A stretch of 64,000 nt of DNA from Singulisphaera acidiphila DSM 18658. GTDB taxonomy: Bacteria; Planctomycetota; Planctomycetia; Isosphaerales; Isosphaeraceae. The stretch spans positions 992,001 through 1,056,000 of the forward strand of contig NC_019892.1 in assembly GCF_000242455.2 (NCBI RefSeq). Direction: 5' to 3'. Shown piece by piece: positions 7,536-17,047 of the stretch. The first letter of the stretch is position 1; every line of letters starts with the position of its first letter. A program made the position numbers and the translations under genes. The notes beneath the pieces were generated by a model. That model did no database searches. It worked only from the letters and a program-made list of their open reading frames with translations, and was not told where the DNA came from.

Positions 7536-8570
7536 TTAATACGAGTCGGAACTGACCACTTCACCGCCCGTGGCTGTGGCAAGAGCGTACCAGGTCTGGG
7601 GGCTGATCGAGTCTTTGATGAACTTGACCGAGCCGTCAGCCATCAGGCTGTTCACGCCTCCGGAGTGCCAGCTACGTGCGGTGAAGAACCCATAGCCCGT
7701 GCCAACTCCGCCCCAGGGAGAGCAGTCTTTGCTCTTGTGATTCGGGGTGAGCACGAAGTTGATCACGGAGTTCGTGTATTCGCCCCCGGCCCACGTCCAT
7801 CCGCCCCAGTCGTAGGTGGGGCCGGTCGCTGCCTGGCACGTCGAGATCGCAGTCGGCAAGTACGCCTGGTCGCCCGGGTTCTGCAAGATGAAGGTGGGGA
7901 AGCCTGTAATTCCCACTCCCGCAATCACGTCTCCCGGGGTGTACTTGGCGGGGTCCCCATCGCCACGATTGCGCTCGAGGAAGGCGATCGTGTTCGACGT
8001 GCCGTCGGTGATTCCGGCCACGCCACGAATGGTTTGACCGGCCGAATTCGTCCTCACCAGAGCTCCGGACCCGGACTGTCGGCTATGCCAGTCGTAGTTC
8101 GTTCCGTTCGACGCTCGGTAGTTGTTGCGCCCACGACCCGAGTCGCTCGGGCACAGGAACGAGGAGATGACCTGATAAATGGCGGTTGATTGGAGCGAGT
8201 CGGTTCTGTCCTGGAATGGATAAAGACCCCAACTAAAATTGATTGCATTGTACGTTGCATTCTGCTCCATGTAGGAGAGCATCAACGCCTGGGCGCTAAA
8301 GCAGCTCCACTCATTTCCCGCGTCGTTTGTCGGGAAGACGGGCGACATCCACCCTGAGGTCCAGGGGAAGGAATCATTGGTCGAGTGGTAATTATGCAAG
8401 CCCAGCCCGATCTGCTTCATGTTGTTGACGCACTGCGAACGTCGGGCGGCTTCACGGGCCGCCTGTACGGCCGGCAGCAAGAGCGCAATCAACACGGCGA
8501 TGATTGCGATCACGACCAGCAACTCGATCAGCGTGAACGCAAGTCGACGCGGATTCCTGACGGTACCCAT
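7536..8570 (-). CDS. DUF1559 pseudopilin-like protein
   Basis: A 344-residue protein with a type IV prepilin-like N-terminus: short basic leader, FTLIELLVV (cleavage before Phe and conserved Glu5), and a long hydrophobic helix ending [17 protein letters not shown]. The C-terminal part carries [13 protein letters not shown], the H-x9-DG signature of this planctomycete-expanded family. The body is expected to be extracytoplasmic after prepilin peptidase processing. Planctomycetes have dozens to hundreds of copies; whether they form minor pseudopilins or surface proteins is not known. Start ATG at 8570 leaves ten residues before the FTLIE motif. Confidence 0.93.
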   Translation of the reverse strand: MGTVRNPRRLAFTLIELLVVIAIIAVLIALLLPAVQAAREAARRSQCVNNMKQIGLGLHNYHSTNDSFPWTSGWMSPVFPTNDAGNEWSCFSAQALMLSYMEQNATYNAINFSWGLYPFQDRTDSLQSTAIYQVISSFLCPSDSGRGRNNYRASNGTNYDWHSRQSGSGALVRTNSAGQTIRGVAGITDGTSNTIAFLERNRGDGDPAKYTPGDVIAGVGITGFPTFILQNPGDQAYLPTAISTCQAATGPTYDWGGWTWAGGEYTNSVINFVLTPNHKSKDCSPWGGVGTGYGFFTARSWHSGGVNSLMADGSVKFIKDSISPQTWYALATATGGEVVSSDSY

Positions 8571-9174
8571 ACCGGTCTGCCTCGTGCCTAAGGTAAGAAA
8601 TGGATAGGAAGGATCAGCAGCGATCTAGCATACAACCGTGGCTTTTGGTGTATAGAGTTAAGTTTCGGAGAAGTTCGCTGCAGTTCTCGAGCAAGGCTTG
8701 GTGAACACGGGAAATCCTTGCAGGCTGAGTCGATGCGTGGGTTGCATGAGCGATCGCTGGTTTGACGCAAATTTTTTGCCCCAAGCGGGTTGTGATCAGG
8801 GAGATTGACTTGATTCGGAATGCCTTATGCCGAATTGGTCACGCATTCCGTGGTTCCGGGATATTCATAAAAGAGTACTGTCTGAATGATTTAGGAGAGT
8901 CTTGAGGCAAGTCATCCGGGTTTCCAGGCCAGAGCTGATCGCGTTTCGACCATGATTTGATCCTGAATTGGACACTAAATTTGCATGAATGAATGGGTGG
9001 GATGTTTTTCTCGCGGTCGATCAGTACGGGGTCGATTGGGAATCGTGACGAGGACCGCCGAGAGCCTCTTCACGCAGGGTGGTCCGAGACGATACGATTG
9101 CTTCGCGTCGACGTCCGTCCACTCCTGATCCAAAGTTCATGGATGACGCATTCGAGTTGGGAGGCTCACCGGCT
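8571..9174. other. Non-coding gap upstream of recN
   Basis: About 600 bases, noticeably richer in A/T than the neighbouring genes, between two divergent genes. It must hold promoters for both the DUF1559 gene (minus) and recN (plus). No tRNA, convincing terminator or additional gene is visible. Confidence 0.4.
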
Positions 9175-10872
9175 GTGCTTCGCGAACTCTCGGTTCAGAA
9201 TCTGGCATTGATCGAGGACGTTCACGTCGAGCTTCAGGCAGGCTACTGTGCCTGGACAGGCGAGACGGGGGCGGGGAAAAGCTTGTTGTTGACCGCGCTG
9301 GGGCTGGTGCTGGGGGGGAAGGCGTCGGCCGACCTTGTTCGCGCGGGGCGGAGCGAGGCCAGAGCGGCCGCCGTGTTTGAGGTCAAGGAGCCTTCGCTCC
9401 GGGCCGAGATCGAGGCGATCCTCGGCGGCCCGCTCGATGATGACCAACTGATCCTCACCCGGCGGGTTTTGGCCCAGGGGCGCGGGTCGGCCCAGGCCAA
9501 CGGTCTGCCCGTAACGGTCGCCATCCTGCAAGCCCTGGGTGAGCGGCTCATCGACATCCACGGCCAGCATGAGGGTCGCGCCCTGCTCGACCCCGACCGG
9601 CAGCGTGCCCTGCTCGACGCCCACGGCGGGCTTGGCCCCCAACTGGAAGACTATCGACGTTGTCGCGAGGCGCACGACCAACTTCGCCGCAAGCGGTTTG
9701 ACCTGATCCAGGCCTCGCACGACCGCCAGCGACAGCGTGCATTGCTCGAGTTCGAACGCGACGAGCTGGCGTCCCTTGACCCCCGCCCTGGCGAGTTTGA
9801 CGAACTCGCCCGCGATGCCCATCGCCTGGGCAACGTCGAACACCTGCGCGAGGCTGCGGCCGAAGGCTATGCCCTGCTCTACGAGGCCGATCGCTCGGCG
9901 CAGGAACTTCTCGAGCGGGTCGCCCGCCGTCTTGAGCCGCTGGCGAGTTCGGTCGCCGAGATTGCCGACGCTGCGGCCAACCTCGAACGCCTGGCCGACG
10001 AGACTCGCGAGGTTGCCTACGCCTTGCGCAACCTGAGCCGAAGCTGGGACGACGATCCCGCTCGGCTCGAGGGGATCGAGACGCGGCTGGCCCATTATCG
10101 GCGGTTGGCCTCGCGGTTCCACTGCGAGGCCGATGACCTTGCCGTGCGTCGTGCCGCGATCGAGGAGCAACTCGCCGTGATCGAGCAGGATGACGCCGAT
10201 CTACTCAGTTTTGACCTCCCGCTGGCGCAGGCCTGGAGAGAGCTCACGCAGGCTGCGATGGTGCTTTCCATGGCGAGGCAGAAGACGTGTAAGGCGTTTG
10301 GTAAGGCGATCCAAGGGCGGCTCAAGACGCTTGGGTTGACCAATGCGAAGCTGAGCGTCGAGGTGGTAACGCAGCCCTTGGGCGACGATCCGACGGTCAC
10401 TGCGCCGGGGGAGGCGGGTATCGACCGGGTCGAATTGGTCTTTGCGGCCAACCCTGGTGAGGAAGCTCGCCCGCTTCGCAAGATCGCCTCGGGAGGAGAG
10501 CTGTCGCGGGTTACTCTGGCGGTGAAGACCGTTCTCGCTGGTGCCGACCGGGTACCGACCCTGGTCTTCGACGAGATCGACACCGGTGTCGGTGGCCGGC
10601 TAGGCGCGATCCTTGGGAAGAACCTGGCCGAGCTGGCCGAGCATCATCAGATCATCTGCGTGACCCACCTGCCCCAGATGGCCAGCTTCGCGCGGCTCCA
10701 GTGGGTGATCCGCAAGCAGGTGGAACGCGGCCGGACCCGGACCACGATTACTCCGCTCGATGACTCGGACCGCGTGAACGAACTGGCGGCTATGCTTCGC
10801 GGTGACTCGGCCGCCGAGGGAACCAGGCAAGAAGCACTGTCGATGCTGCTCGAAGCACAGACCGCCCGATGA
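9175..10872 (+). CDS. recN: DNA repair ATPase RecN
   Basis: About 565 residues. GTG 9175, ten bases after GGGAGG at 9159-9164, gives the family-typical start MLRELSVQNLALIEDVHVEL; an in-frame ATG at 9139 would add 12 residues. The SMC-like layout is complete: Walker A GETGAGKS near residue 35, a central coiled-coil region rich in Arg/Glu/Leu, signature SGGELSRV, Walker B LVFDEIDTGVGG, and the H-loop region ICVTHLPQMA. RecN acts at double-strand breaks with RecA to hold broken DNA together. It stands alone here; LexA control cannot be judged from the upstream sequence. Confidence 0.96.
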   Translation: MLRELSVQNLALIEDVHVELQAGYCAWTGETGAGKSLLLTALGLVLGGKASADLVRAGRSEARAAAVFEVKEPSLRAEIEAILGGPLDDDQLILTRRVLAQGRGSAQANGLPVTVAILQALGERLIDIHGQHEGRALLDPDRQRALLDAHGGLGPQLEDYRRCREAHDQLRRKRFDLIQASHDRQRQRALLEFERDELASLDPRPGEFDELARDAHRLGNVEHLREAAAEGYALLYEADRSAQELLERVARRLEPLASSVAEIADAAANLERLADETREVAYALRNLSRSWDDDPARLEGIETRLAHYRRLASRFHCEADDLAVRRAAIEEQLAVIEQDDADLLSFDLPLAQAWRELTQAAMVLSMARQKTCKAFGKAIQGRLKTLGLTNAKLSVEVVTQPLGDDPTVTAPGEAGIDRVELVFAANPGEEARPLRKIASGGELSRVTLAVKTVLAGADRVPTLVFDEIDTGVGGRLGAILGKNLAELAEHHQIICVTHLPQMASFARLQWVIRKQVERGRTRTTITPLDDSDRVNELAAMLRGDSAAEGTRQEALSMLLEAQTAR

Positions 10873-10921
10873 TGTTGCGCATCGGCTATGAATCAGGGTG
10901 GAGTCCTGAACCGTGTGCTTC

Positions 10922-11533
10922 TCAAGCCCCCGGCGCAGCGCCAGCCTCGGACCAGAGCCACCAGAGTAGGCCGCCAACAACCAGTGAGTGATCGATCCGC
11001 CCGTCCCGGATCATCTCAGGGATGGCCCGGGCGGGGACGAGTTCGACGACGAGTTCCTCGTACGGGTCAAGTCGGGGCTCGGCGACCCGGCGCACATTCG
11101 GAACGACGATCGTGGTGGACCGCGAGGTCATGATCGAGGGGTTCGACCAGACGGTTCCCAGCAGTAAGGGGGCGTCTCCTGCATAGCCCGTCTCTTCGAG
11201 CAACTCACGCGGGCCGGCCTCGAGGGCCTTTTCGCCGGCTTCGAGCAAGCCGCCGGGCGTCTCCAGGCTATCGCGGGCCGAGCCGGCGCGGAACTGGCGG
11301 ACCAGGACCAGTTGACGGTCGGGCGTCAGCGCGACCACGTTCACCGCGTCGGCCAGGTGCATCACGTAGAAGCCGTGAACTCGCCCCGAGGTGCGCGACC
11401 GGAACCGTTCGCGACGCATCCGAAACAGCCAGTTCTCCTCGAGCGTCTGGTCGTCCTCGCCTCGACCCTCACGGGTCCAGGACGCCGTCGATTCAGGTAA
11501 CAACTCGTCCACGCGTTCATCTCCAGGAACCAT
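10922..11533 (-). CDS. NUDIX hydrolase, ADP-ribose pyrophosphatase-like
   Basis: A 203-residue protein with an intact NUDIX box: GLLEAGEKALEAGPRELLEETGY fits G-x5-E-x7-REUxEExGU. The segment RQFRAG before the box and the TVWSNPSIM stretch after it are characteristic of ADP-ribose/nucleoside diphosphate sugar pyrophosphatases, which hydrolyse ADP-ribose to AMP and ribose-5-phosphate using Mg2+. It is convergent with recN (49 bases between stops) and probably monocistronic. Confidence 0.9.
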   Translation of the reverse strand: MVPGDERVDELLPESTASWTREGRGEDDQTLEENWLFRMRRERFRSRTSGRVHGFYVMHLADAVNVVALTPDRQLVLVRQFRAGSARDSLETPGGLLEAGEKALEAGPRELLEETGYAGDAPLLLGTVWSNPSIMTSRSTTIVVPNVRRVAEPRLDPYEELVVELVPARAIPEMIRDGRIDHSLVVGGLLWWLWSEAGAAPGA

Positions 11534-11649
11534 TGCGAATCATCCTTGATCGCCTGTCGGGTGCCACGGCCACGGCTTCCGAGTAAGGGATCCATGCCAA
11601 TAAGTTATTGTGTGATGTTGTACTTGGATTTTGCTGAATAGATGATTTT

Positions 11650-12552
11650 TCATCTGAGAATTTTGTCGATGACCATGGCCACGCCATCGTTGTCGTGGTC
11701 GCCGGTGATGTGGTCGGCTGCGGCAAGAACGTCGGCCGGCGCATGGCCCATGGCGACGCCGAGGCCCGCCCCTTGGAGCATCGGGACGTCATTGGCATCG
11801 TCGCCGACGGCGCAGATCTCGGCGGGCGCAACGTCCCAGAGCTCGGCCAGATGGAGAAGCGCGGACCACTTGCTCGCATCGTGATGGAGGACCTCGCACA
11901 TGGTCCCCTCGTATCGGGGACTCTTCTGGACGAAGGTCCGCACTCGCCCGGAGAGTTGGGCCATGATCACGCTCTGAAAAGTGAGCATGTCGGGACGAGA
12001 TCCAATCGTGCAGATGTGGTAGTGGCCCCCACTTTCGATGCGTTCGGGCCAGTGGGGGTCGACTTCGCCGTGGCCGCGGTTCCGGCTCAGGTAGTCGTCG
12101 TAGAGGGGACGGCCCGTCGGGTCGCGTGCCACCAGGAAGTCGAGGCCCTCGGGGGGGCGGTCGGTGAACGAGAGCGGCAACTCGTCGTGGGCGTGAAAGA
12201 GGGTGAGCAACTCGGCGAGCAGGTCGGGTTCGAAGTCGGCCCGCCAGAGTGTGCGGTGGTTACTTGGATCCTTGACGAGCGCTCCCGAATTGCAGACCAA
12301 GGGGGCATCGAGCCTGAGTTGCTCGGCGATCGGCCGGGCGCGGCGATAGCGCCGGCCCGTACAGAGGACGGGCCGGATCCCCGCCCTGGCGGCTCTGGCA
12401 ACGGCGGCGGCGGTGCTCGGGCGCAGCGTCCCTTCACGGTCGAGCAGCGTTCCGTCCACGTCGAGCGCCAGGATCCGATAGGTCGAGCCGTTTTCGCTTC
12501 GCAACAAACAATCCTCCTGGCTTGTCGTTTCTCTTTTTGCCTTGTGCCCCAT
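11650..12552 (-). CDS. Cof-type HAD-IIB phosphatase
   Basis: A 300-residue haloacid-dehalogenase phosphatase; ATG 12552 is chosen because upstream in-frame residues are arginine-rich and not family-like. Motif I is LALDVDGTLL, motif II falls in VLCTGRRY, the HAD-IIB cap spans roughly residues 100-220, motif III is the Lys in DASKWSALL, and motif IV is GDDANDVPML. Such enzymes dephosphorylate sugar phosphates or FMN-type metabolites in the cytoplasm. The substrate is not predictable. Encoded just downstream, on the same strand, is the NUDIX hydrolase. Confidence 0.92.
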   Translation of the reverse strand: MGHKAKRETTSQEDCLLRSENGSTYRILALDVDGTLLDREGTLRPSTAAAVARAARAGIRPVLCTGRRYRRARPIAEQLRLDAPLVCNSGALVKDPSNHRTLWRADFEPDLLAELLTLFHAHDELPLSFTDRPPEGLDFLVARDPTGRPLYDDYLSRNRGHGEVDPHWPERIESGGHYHICTIGSRPDMLTFQSVIMAQLSGRVRTFVQKSPRYEGTMCEVLHHDASKWSALLHLAELWDVAPAEICAVGDDANDVPMLQGAGLGVAMGHAPADVLAAADHITGDHDNDGVAMVIDKILR

Positions 12553-12765
12553 CGTACCGGGACTGCGGGATCGCCGGCAAATCCTCCTGCTTCTCCGGGG
12601 GGCGATCGAATCCGCGAAGCGACGGTCGGTTGACCTGTTGGTTAAGCTCGCTCGCTTGGGATAAGATCGAAGCCGGGAGGCCAATGGCCCTCGACTCGGG
12701 GTGGATCGCCAGCCGGTTGCCTCCCGTATGTCATTATCGGCTTAAATTCAGGAGATTTATCGACG

Positions 12766-13797
12766 ATGCCCCGTTCCCTTGCGTTGCCGCTCTGGGCTTT
12801 GATACCAGGGCTCGTGCTCTCGGGCTGTGAGTCGGATACGTTCATGCCGCCGCCCAATCCCGAGCTGGCCGCGCCCGCGGCGCCGCCGCCGGTTCGGATC
12901 GTCGAGATGATTTTGCCGTCGGAGAGCACCCCCGACCAGAATGCCTTGGCCCAGTATCTTCGGCTCGTTTCCGCACGCGAAAAGACGAGCTACCGGACGT
13001 CGGCACCCGAACCGAACGATCCTCCTCGTCGCCAGGCCGACGCGATCCGCAAGGCGGCCGAGCGGGGTGCCACGGTCTTGATCGTGCAACCGGCCCAGGA
13101 TGCCGAGGTGAGCAAGGCGCTCGAGGAGGTCCGGGCACAAGGCGTCCCGTCAGTGCTCCTGGCCGATCCGCTTTCCGAAGCGGGCAAGGGGAAGCCGTTC
13201 CCGATCGTCGAGCCGGCTCCGTTCTCCGACGTGGCTGGAAAACTCGTCGATGCGGCTGTGGAGGCGGCAAAGACCGCAAAGCTTCCGGCTGACGGCACGG
13301 CGGTCATCCTGTCGCTTGCCAAGCCCGACGCCGATCTCAAGGGTTGCGGGGATGCCCTCGCCGCCGCGCTTCAGACGGCGAAAATCGCCAGTCCCGAGCC
13401 CCTCACCTACGATGGCACCCTCGACGGGGCCAAGTCTGCGCTCACCAAGCGTCTCGAAGCGGATCCGAAGCTGGCGATCGTGGCCGTCTGTGAGCAAGTC
13501 GGCATGACCGGTGTTCTCGATCTCAGGAACAAGCTCAAGGACAAGCGGCCAATCGTTGTCGTGGGCTACGTCCCGAACGATCCTCCGCCCAACGAGATGC
13601 TCTTCTCGCAAACGGCCGGGATCGCGATCCGCAACATCCCGCAACTTGCTCGCGAGACCTTCAAAGCGGCGCTCCGCCTGGCGGGCGGGGACGCGGTCCC
13701 GGAGCGGACCACGGTCCCCGACGATTTCCGCCTCTACCCCTCGAAATATCTCGACATTCCCCCCGAGCCGAGTGAGGGCCCCCCAAAGACCGACTGA
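12766..13797 (+). CDS. Periplasmic-binding-protein-like lipoprotein
   Basis: A 343-residue protein with a signal peptide and lipobox VLSGC (Cys at about residue 22), then a Pro/Ala linker. From residue ~45 the alternation of strands and helices resembles the periplasmic sugar-binding (Peripla_BP_4/LacI-type) fold: IVEMILPSES at the start, GATVLIVQPAQDAEV, GVPSVLLADP, TAVILSL, LAIVAVCEQVGMTGVLDLRNK, RPIVVVGYV. No transporter permease or ATPase gene is adjacent, so it may sense or bind a ligand independently. The ligand is unknown. Confidence 0.75.
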   Translation: MPRSLALPLWALIPGLVLSGCESDTFMPPPNPELAAPAAPPPVRIVEMILPSESTPDQNALAQYLRLVSAREKTSYRTSAPEPNDPPRRQADAIRKAAERGATVLIVQPAQDAEVSKALEEVRAQGVPSVLLADPLSEAGKGKPFPIVEPAPFSDVAGKLVDAAVEAAKTAKLPADGTAVILSLAKPDADLKGCGDALAAALQTAKIASPEPLTYDGTLDGAKSALTKRLEADPKLAIVAVCEQVGMTGVLDLRNKLKDKRPIVVVGYVPNDPPPNEMLFSQTAGIAIRNIPQLARETFKAALRLAGGDAVPERTTVPDDFRLYPSKYLDIPPEPSEGPPKTD

Positions 13798-13812
13798 AAG
13801 CGAAGTGGCCGA

Positions 13813-15123
13813 TCAGTGGGCGGCGTAAGCATCGCCGGCGGCGCGGCGACCTCGGACGCTCTCGGGGAAGAGCGATTCTTGATCGAGCGTGCCGTCGGTT
13901 GAGAACGGGATGGGGAGATACTCGGTTTCCCGAGTCAGGTGCGGATGAGCGCGAAGCTCCTCCTCGAGCGGCGGTGACACCCAGAGGGTGCTCAGCTCGA
14001 GCGTGTTCGGGATCACGACCATCCGCGCCTCCGACGGATCGATCCGCCAGCAAGTCTGGAGGGCGGCCTCGAAAACGTCTCGGTCGGTCGGCAGGGTGAT
14101 CGGGATCCGGGCACGCTCCAAGCAGCAGGAAGTCAAGACGTTGATTCGGAACGACCGCTCGTCCAGCTTCGAGACCAGCCGCTCGGTCGTCAGGTCGGCG
14201 AAACCGACGCCGACGATGTTGCCGTGGCTCTCCTCGGAAACGTCGAGCACGACCATCCGGGTCACGACCGGGCGTTCGAAGTCGTTCTGCGTCTCGATCA
14301 TCAGGCGGCCGGTCACGTTCGGGTCGATCCCCGCCCCCGAGTAGTTCTTGCCGAGCTCGCCGATGACCAAAACGTCGATCTGGTCGAACGGGAGCCGGGC
14401 CATCAGTTCCCGGGCCCGCTTGAGCAAGCGGGGCTCGACGTCGAAGATCGTGTCGGGTTCGAGCGGAACGATCTCGGCTGGCACATCGTCGGCGTTCTCG
14501 AGGATCGCCAGGCCGAGTGCGAACTTCATGTTGGCGATGAGGTGCCGCCCGACGGCCGGCAGCACTTCTTTCATCCCGCGCAGGCCGAGCTTGTGAATCT
14601 GCTCGGCCCCATCGCGTTTGCCCAGGCCGATGACCATCATCTTGAGGACGCCCGACTCGTGGGCGGCATGGAAGTCGGTGTGCGGCTTGACCCGGTTCAA
14701 GAGCACGATTCCGTCGGCGCCATGGGCGTTCTTGTCGAAGTAGATCGGCAGGCCGATGGGGCTGGTGCCGACGACGACGGTGTCCATGTCGGTGCGGACC
14801 TCGACCCCCATCGTCTCGGGTGTGATCTTATATTCGGCAAGGAGCTGGCGCTGGCCTTCGGAAGTGGCCCCGCCATGGCTGCCCATCGCCGCGACGATGA
14901 ACGGCCGGAACCCCATCTCCTTGAGTGTGTCGACCGCCGCCCGTGCAATCGTGGGGATGACGGTGATCCCTCGGCTGCCGACGCCCACCGCGATCGTGCC
15001 ACCAGGCTTGACCCGGTCGCGGATCTTGCTCTCTAAAATGAGACGACGGACGGTACCCGGCACGTCGTCCAGGCGAGGCTGGGGCACGGTCTGACGGATC
15101 CGCGCCAGCGGTGGAAATGACAT
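13813..15123 (-). CDS. LarA-like (DUF2088) protein, copy 1
   Basis: A 436-residue protein; ATG 15123 is preferred over a longer frame to 15183. The N-terminal half shows GSRGI, MGSHGG and KPHTDFHA segments and resembles the N-terminal domain of the lactate racemase LarA family, which uses the nickel-pincer nucleotide cofactor for hydride-based racemisation or epimerisation. No larB, larC or larE cofactor genes lie in the window. A second copy of the same length, with about half or more of its residues identical by eye, lies at 50035-51345. Substrate and even cofactor use are inference. It is convergent with the lipoprotein gene, 15 bases between stops. Confidence 0.7.
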   Translation of the reverse strand: MSFPPLARIRQTVPQPRLDDVPGTVRRLILESKIRDRVKPGGTIAVGVGSRGITVIPTIARAAVDTLKEMGFRPFIVAAMGSHGGATSEGQRQLLAEYKITPETMGVEVRTDMDTVVVGTSPIGLPIYFDKNAHGADGIVLLNRVKPHTDFHAAHESGVLKMMVIGLGKRDGAEQIHKLGLRGMKEVLPAVGRHLIANMKFALGLAILENADDVPAEIVPLEPDTIFDVEPRLLKRARELMARLPFDQIDVLVIGELGKNYSGAGIDPNVTGRLMIETQNDFERPVVTRMVVLDVSEESHGNIVGVGFADLTTERLVSKLDERSFRINVLTSCCLERARIPITLPTDRDVFEAALQTCWRIDPSEARMVVIPNTLELSTLWVSPPLEEELRAHPHLTRETEYLPIPFSTDGTLDQESLFPESVRGRRAAGDAYAAH

Positions 15124-15274
15124 CCGAGGCGATCCTCTGTTATGATGGTCGAGATTCAAAAAGCCGGTTGGAAGGCGAGCCAATGACTCGCAATGGTCAG
15201 ACTCTAAGACTAAGGATCCGCGTCGTGGTCGTCAAATCGAAGCCTGACGCCGTTTTCGGCACCGACCGCCTCCC

Positions 15275-16474
15275 ATGAGTACCGCGATCCTGGTTCTGAC
15301 GCGCGATGGCCTTGCCCTGGCCCGCCGCCTGCGCGATGCTCGCCCTGATGAGGGGATCGTCATCTTCGGCCCCTCGTGCGTCGTCGGTGCCTGTGGCGGT
15401 CCTGTCCCCAGCGCGGACGAGGCCGCGATAGGAGCGTCTTCGCCCTTCTTTGCCACGGCGGAGCCCGGGGTCTTCGGCTGGCTTGGTCCGCTCCGCCTAG
15501 TCTTCCCCACGATCTGGCAGCGCCATGATTCGATCGTCGCGGTCATGGCCCTGGGAATCGTTGTGCGACTCGCCGGCCCGCTCGCTCTGGATAAGCGCCG
15601 AGATCCGGCCGTGGTGGTGGTCGATGACGCGGGTCGGTTCGCCATCAGCGTGCTCGGGGGGCATGGCGCGGGGGCCAATGAGCTGGCGTACCGGGTCGCC
15701 GAGGTCCTGGGAGCCCAACCAGTCGTCACCACCGCGAGCGATGTACGCGGGCTCCCGGCGGTCGATCAGGTGGGCCGGGACCAAGGGTGGACGATCGAGC
15801 GGGCCGACAACTTGACGCGCGTCGCTGCGTCCGTCGTCCGTCGTGACACGGTGGCGGTCTGGCAAGACGCCGGGTCCTTCGATTGGTGGCGCCCGTTCGG
15901 CCCCTGGCCGAGCCACTTCCATCGGCTCCGCTCCTGGGACGAACTCCCCGGCTTGCACGCCTCGGCCTTGCTGGTGATCAGCGATCGGCTCGAGCCCGAG
16001 AACCTGCCCGAAGAGCAGACGCTCGTCTATCGGCCCCCGACTCTTGTGGCGGGAATCGGCTGTCGCCGGGGAACTTCGCTGGAGACGATTGCGGCCTGGA
16101 CTCACTCGGTCCTCACCGCGCACGGCCTGGCGGCGGGCAGTCTCGCGGCCCTGGCCACCGTGACCCTGAAGGTCGACGAGCCCGGCCTGCTCGCGTTTGC
16201 CGCGGCTCGCCAGCTCCCGCTCGTCGCTTTCCCCCCCGACCAACTCGCCCACCAGGCCGGGATCGAGACCCCCAGCGAACGGGTGCGCTCGAAGATCGGT
16301 ATCCCTGCCGTGGCTGAACCCTCCGCCTTGCGGGCCTCGGGCGCCTCGCGCCTCCTGGTCACCAAGCAGAAAGGCCCAGGGGTCACCGTGGCCCTCGCCC
16401 GCAAGCCAGCCGGCCGCTCGGCTGCCGGGACTTACCAGTTCACGGGACCGGTCGATCCAAAGGCGGGGGCATAG
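15275..16474 (+). CDS. cbiG: Cobalamin biosynthesis protein CbiG (cobalt-precorrin-5A hydrolase)
   Basis: A 399-residue protein. The N-terminal domain has the CbiG hallmark KRRDPAVVVVDDAGRFAISVLGGHGAGANELAYRVAE with GGHxGxxN; the C-terminal domain VAGIGCRRGTS is CobE/CbiG_C. CbiG opens the delta-lactone ring of cobalt-precorrin-5A, releasing acetaldehyde, in the anaerobic (early cobalt) pathway. It is isolated here from other corrin-ring genes, though a Co/Ni transporter (43191-45714) and a BtuF-like protein (29521) are in the window. Its 3' end overlaps the convergent next gene by 43 bases. Confidence 0.9.
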   Translation: MSTAILVLTRDGLALARRLRDARPDEGIVIFGPSCVVGACGGPVPSADEAAIGASSPFFATAEPGVFGWLGPLRLVFPTIWQRHDSIVAVMALGIVVRLAGPLALDKRRDPAVVVVDDAGRFAISVLGGHGAGANELAYRVAEVLGAQPVVTTASDVRGLPAVDQVGRDQGWTIERADNLTRVAASVVRRDTVAVWQDAGSFDWWRPFGPWPSHFHRLRSWDELPGLHASALLVISDRLEPENLPEEQTLVYRPPTLVAGIGCRRGTSLETIAAWTHSVLTAHGLAAGSLAALATVTLKVDEPGLLAFAAARQLPLVAFPPDQLAHQAGIETPSERVRSKIGIPAVAEPSALRASGASRLLVTKQKGPGVTVALARKPAGRSAAGTYQFTGPVDPKAGA

Positions 16475-16857
16475 ACGCCGATCGAGGGTAGCGGGGCCGA
16501 GATGCCGACGGCGTTGGGAACGGCCCATGTCTGATAGTTCGAGGCACCGTAGACGTAACCGGGGGCCACGATCCCGCCGGGTCGCCAGAGTCCCACGCCA
16601 TAACGTCCCGGGATCAATCCGTACGGGGCATATCCATAGCCGTATCCCACTCCGAACGGCGAGGAGAACTCGGAGTAGGTGCGGGGAACTCGGTAGCTTG
16701 CGACGCCGTAGCTCGTCCCGTAGAAGCCTGGTGCATCAAAATAACCGTTGACCCGGATCGGAGCCGGCTCACCGACAAGCGGGGCTTGAGCGTGCGTTGA
16801 ACCGGAAGCGAGTGTCATCGCGGAACCGACGATTGCCACCCAGAGCCATTCTCGCAT
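16432..16857 (-). CDS. Secreted Gly/Tyr-rich protein 1
   Basis: A 141-residue protein from ATG 16857 with a clear signal peptide (MREWLWVAIVGSAMTLASGSTHAQA, cleavage after AQA expected). The mature part is low-complexity, rich in Gly, Tyr, Pro and Val, with a GYGYGYAPYG stretch. No enzymatic domain. The composition is like that of structural or surface-layer-associated proteins. A similar gene follows upstream at 17048-17464. The 3' end overlaps cbiG on the other strand by 43 bases. Confidence 0.75.
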   Translation of the reverse strand: MREWLWVAIVGSAMTLASGSTHAQAPLVGEPAPIRVNGYFDAPGFYGTSYGVASYRVPRTYSEFSSPFGVGYGYGYAPYGLIPGRYGVGLWRPGGIVAPGYVYGASNYQTWAVPNAVGISAPLPSIGVYAPAFGSTGPVNW

Positions 16858-17047
16858 GATTCTCTTTCCCTTCACTTCGAATCGATTCCCGCCTTGTTCG
16901 TTCCACCCGCAAGTGTACGGTCTACCCGGCGGGCGTGCCGACCGATTCGCATAAAAAAAAGGAGAAAAGACGCGAGGGAAGCTCAACCTCCTTCACGCCC
17001 TTTCTTTTTTGGAATCTATCGGATGGTTCGCGGTTCAGGTCCGGCGA

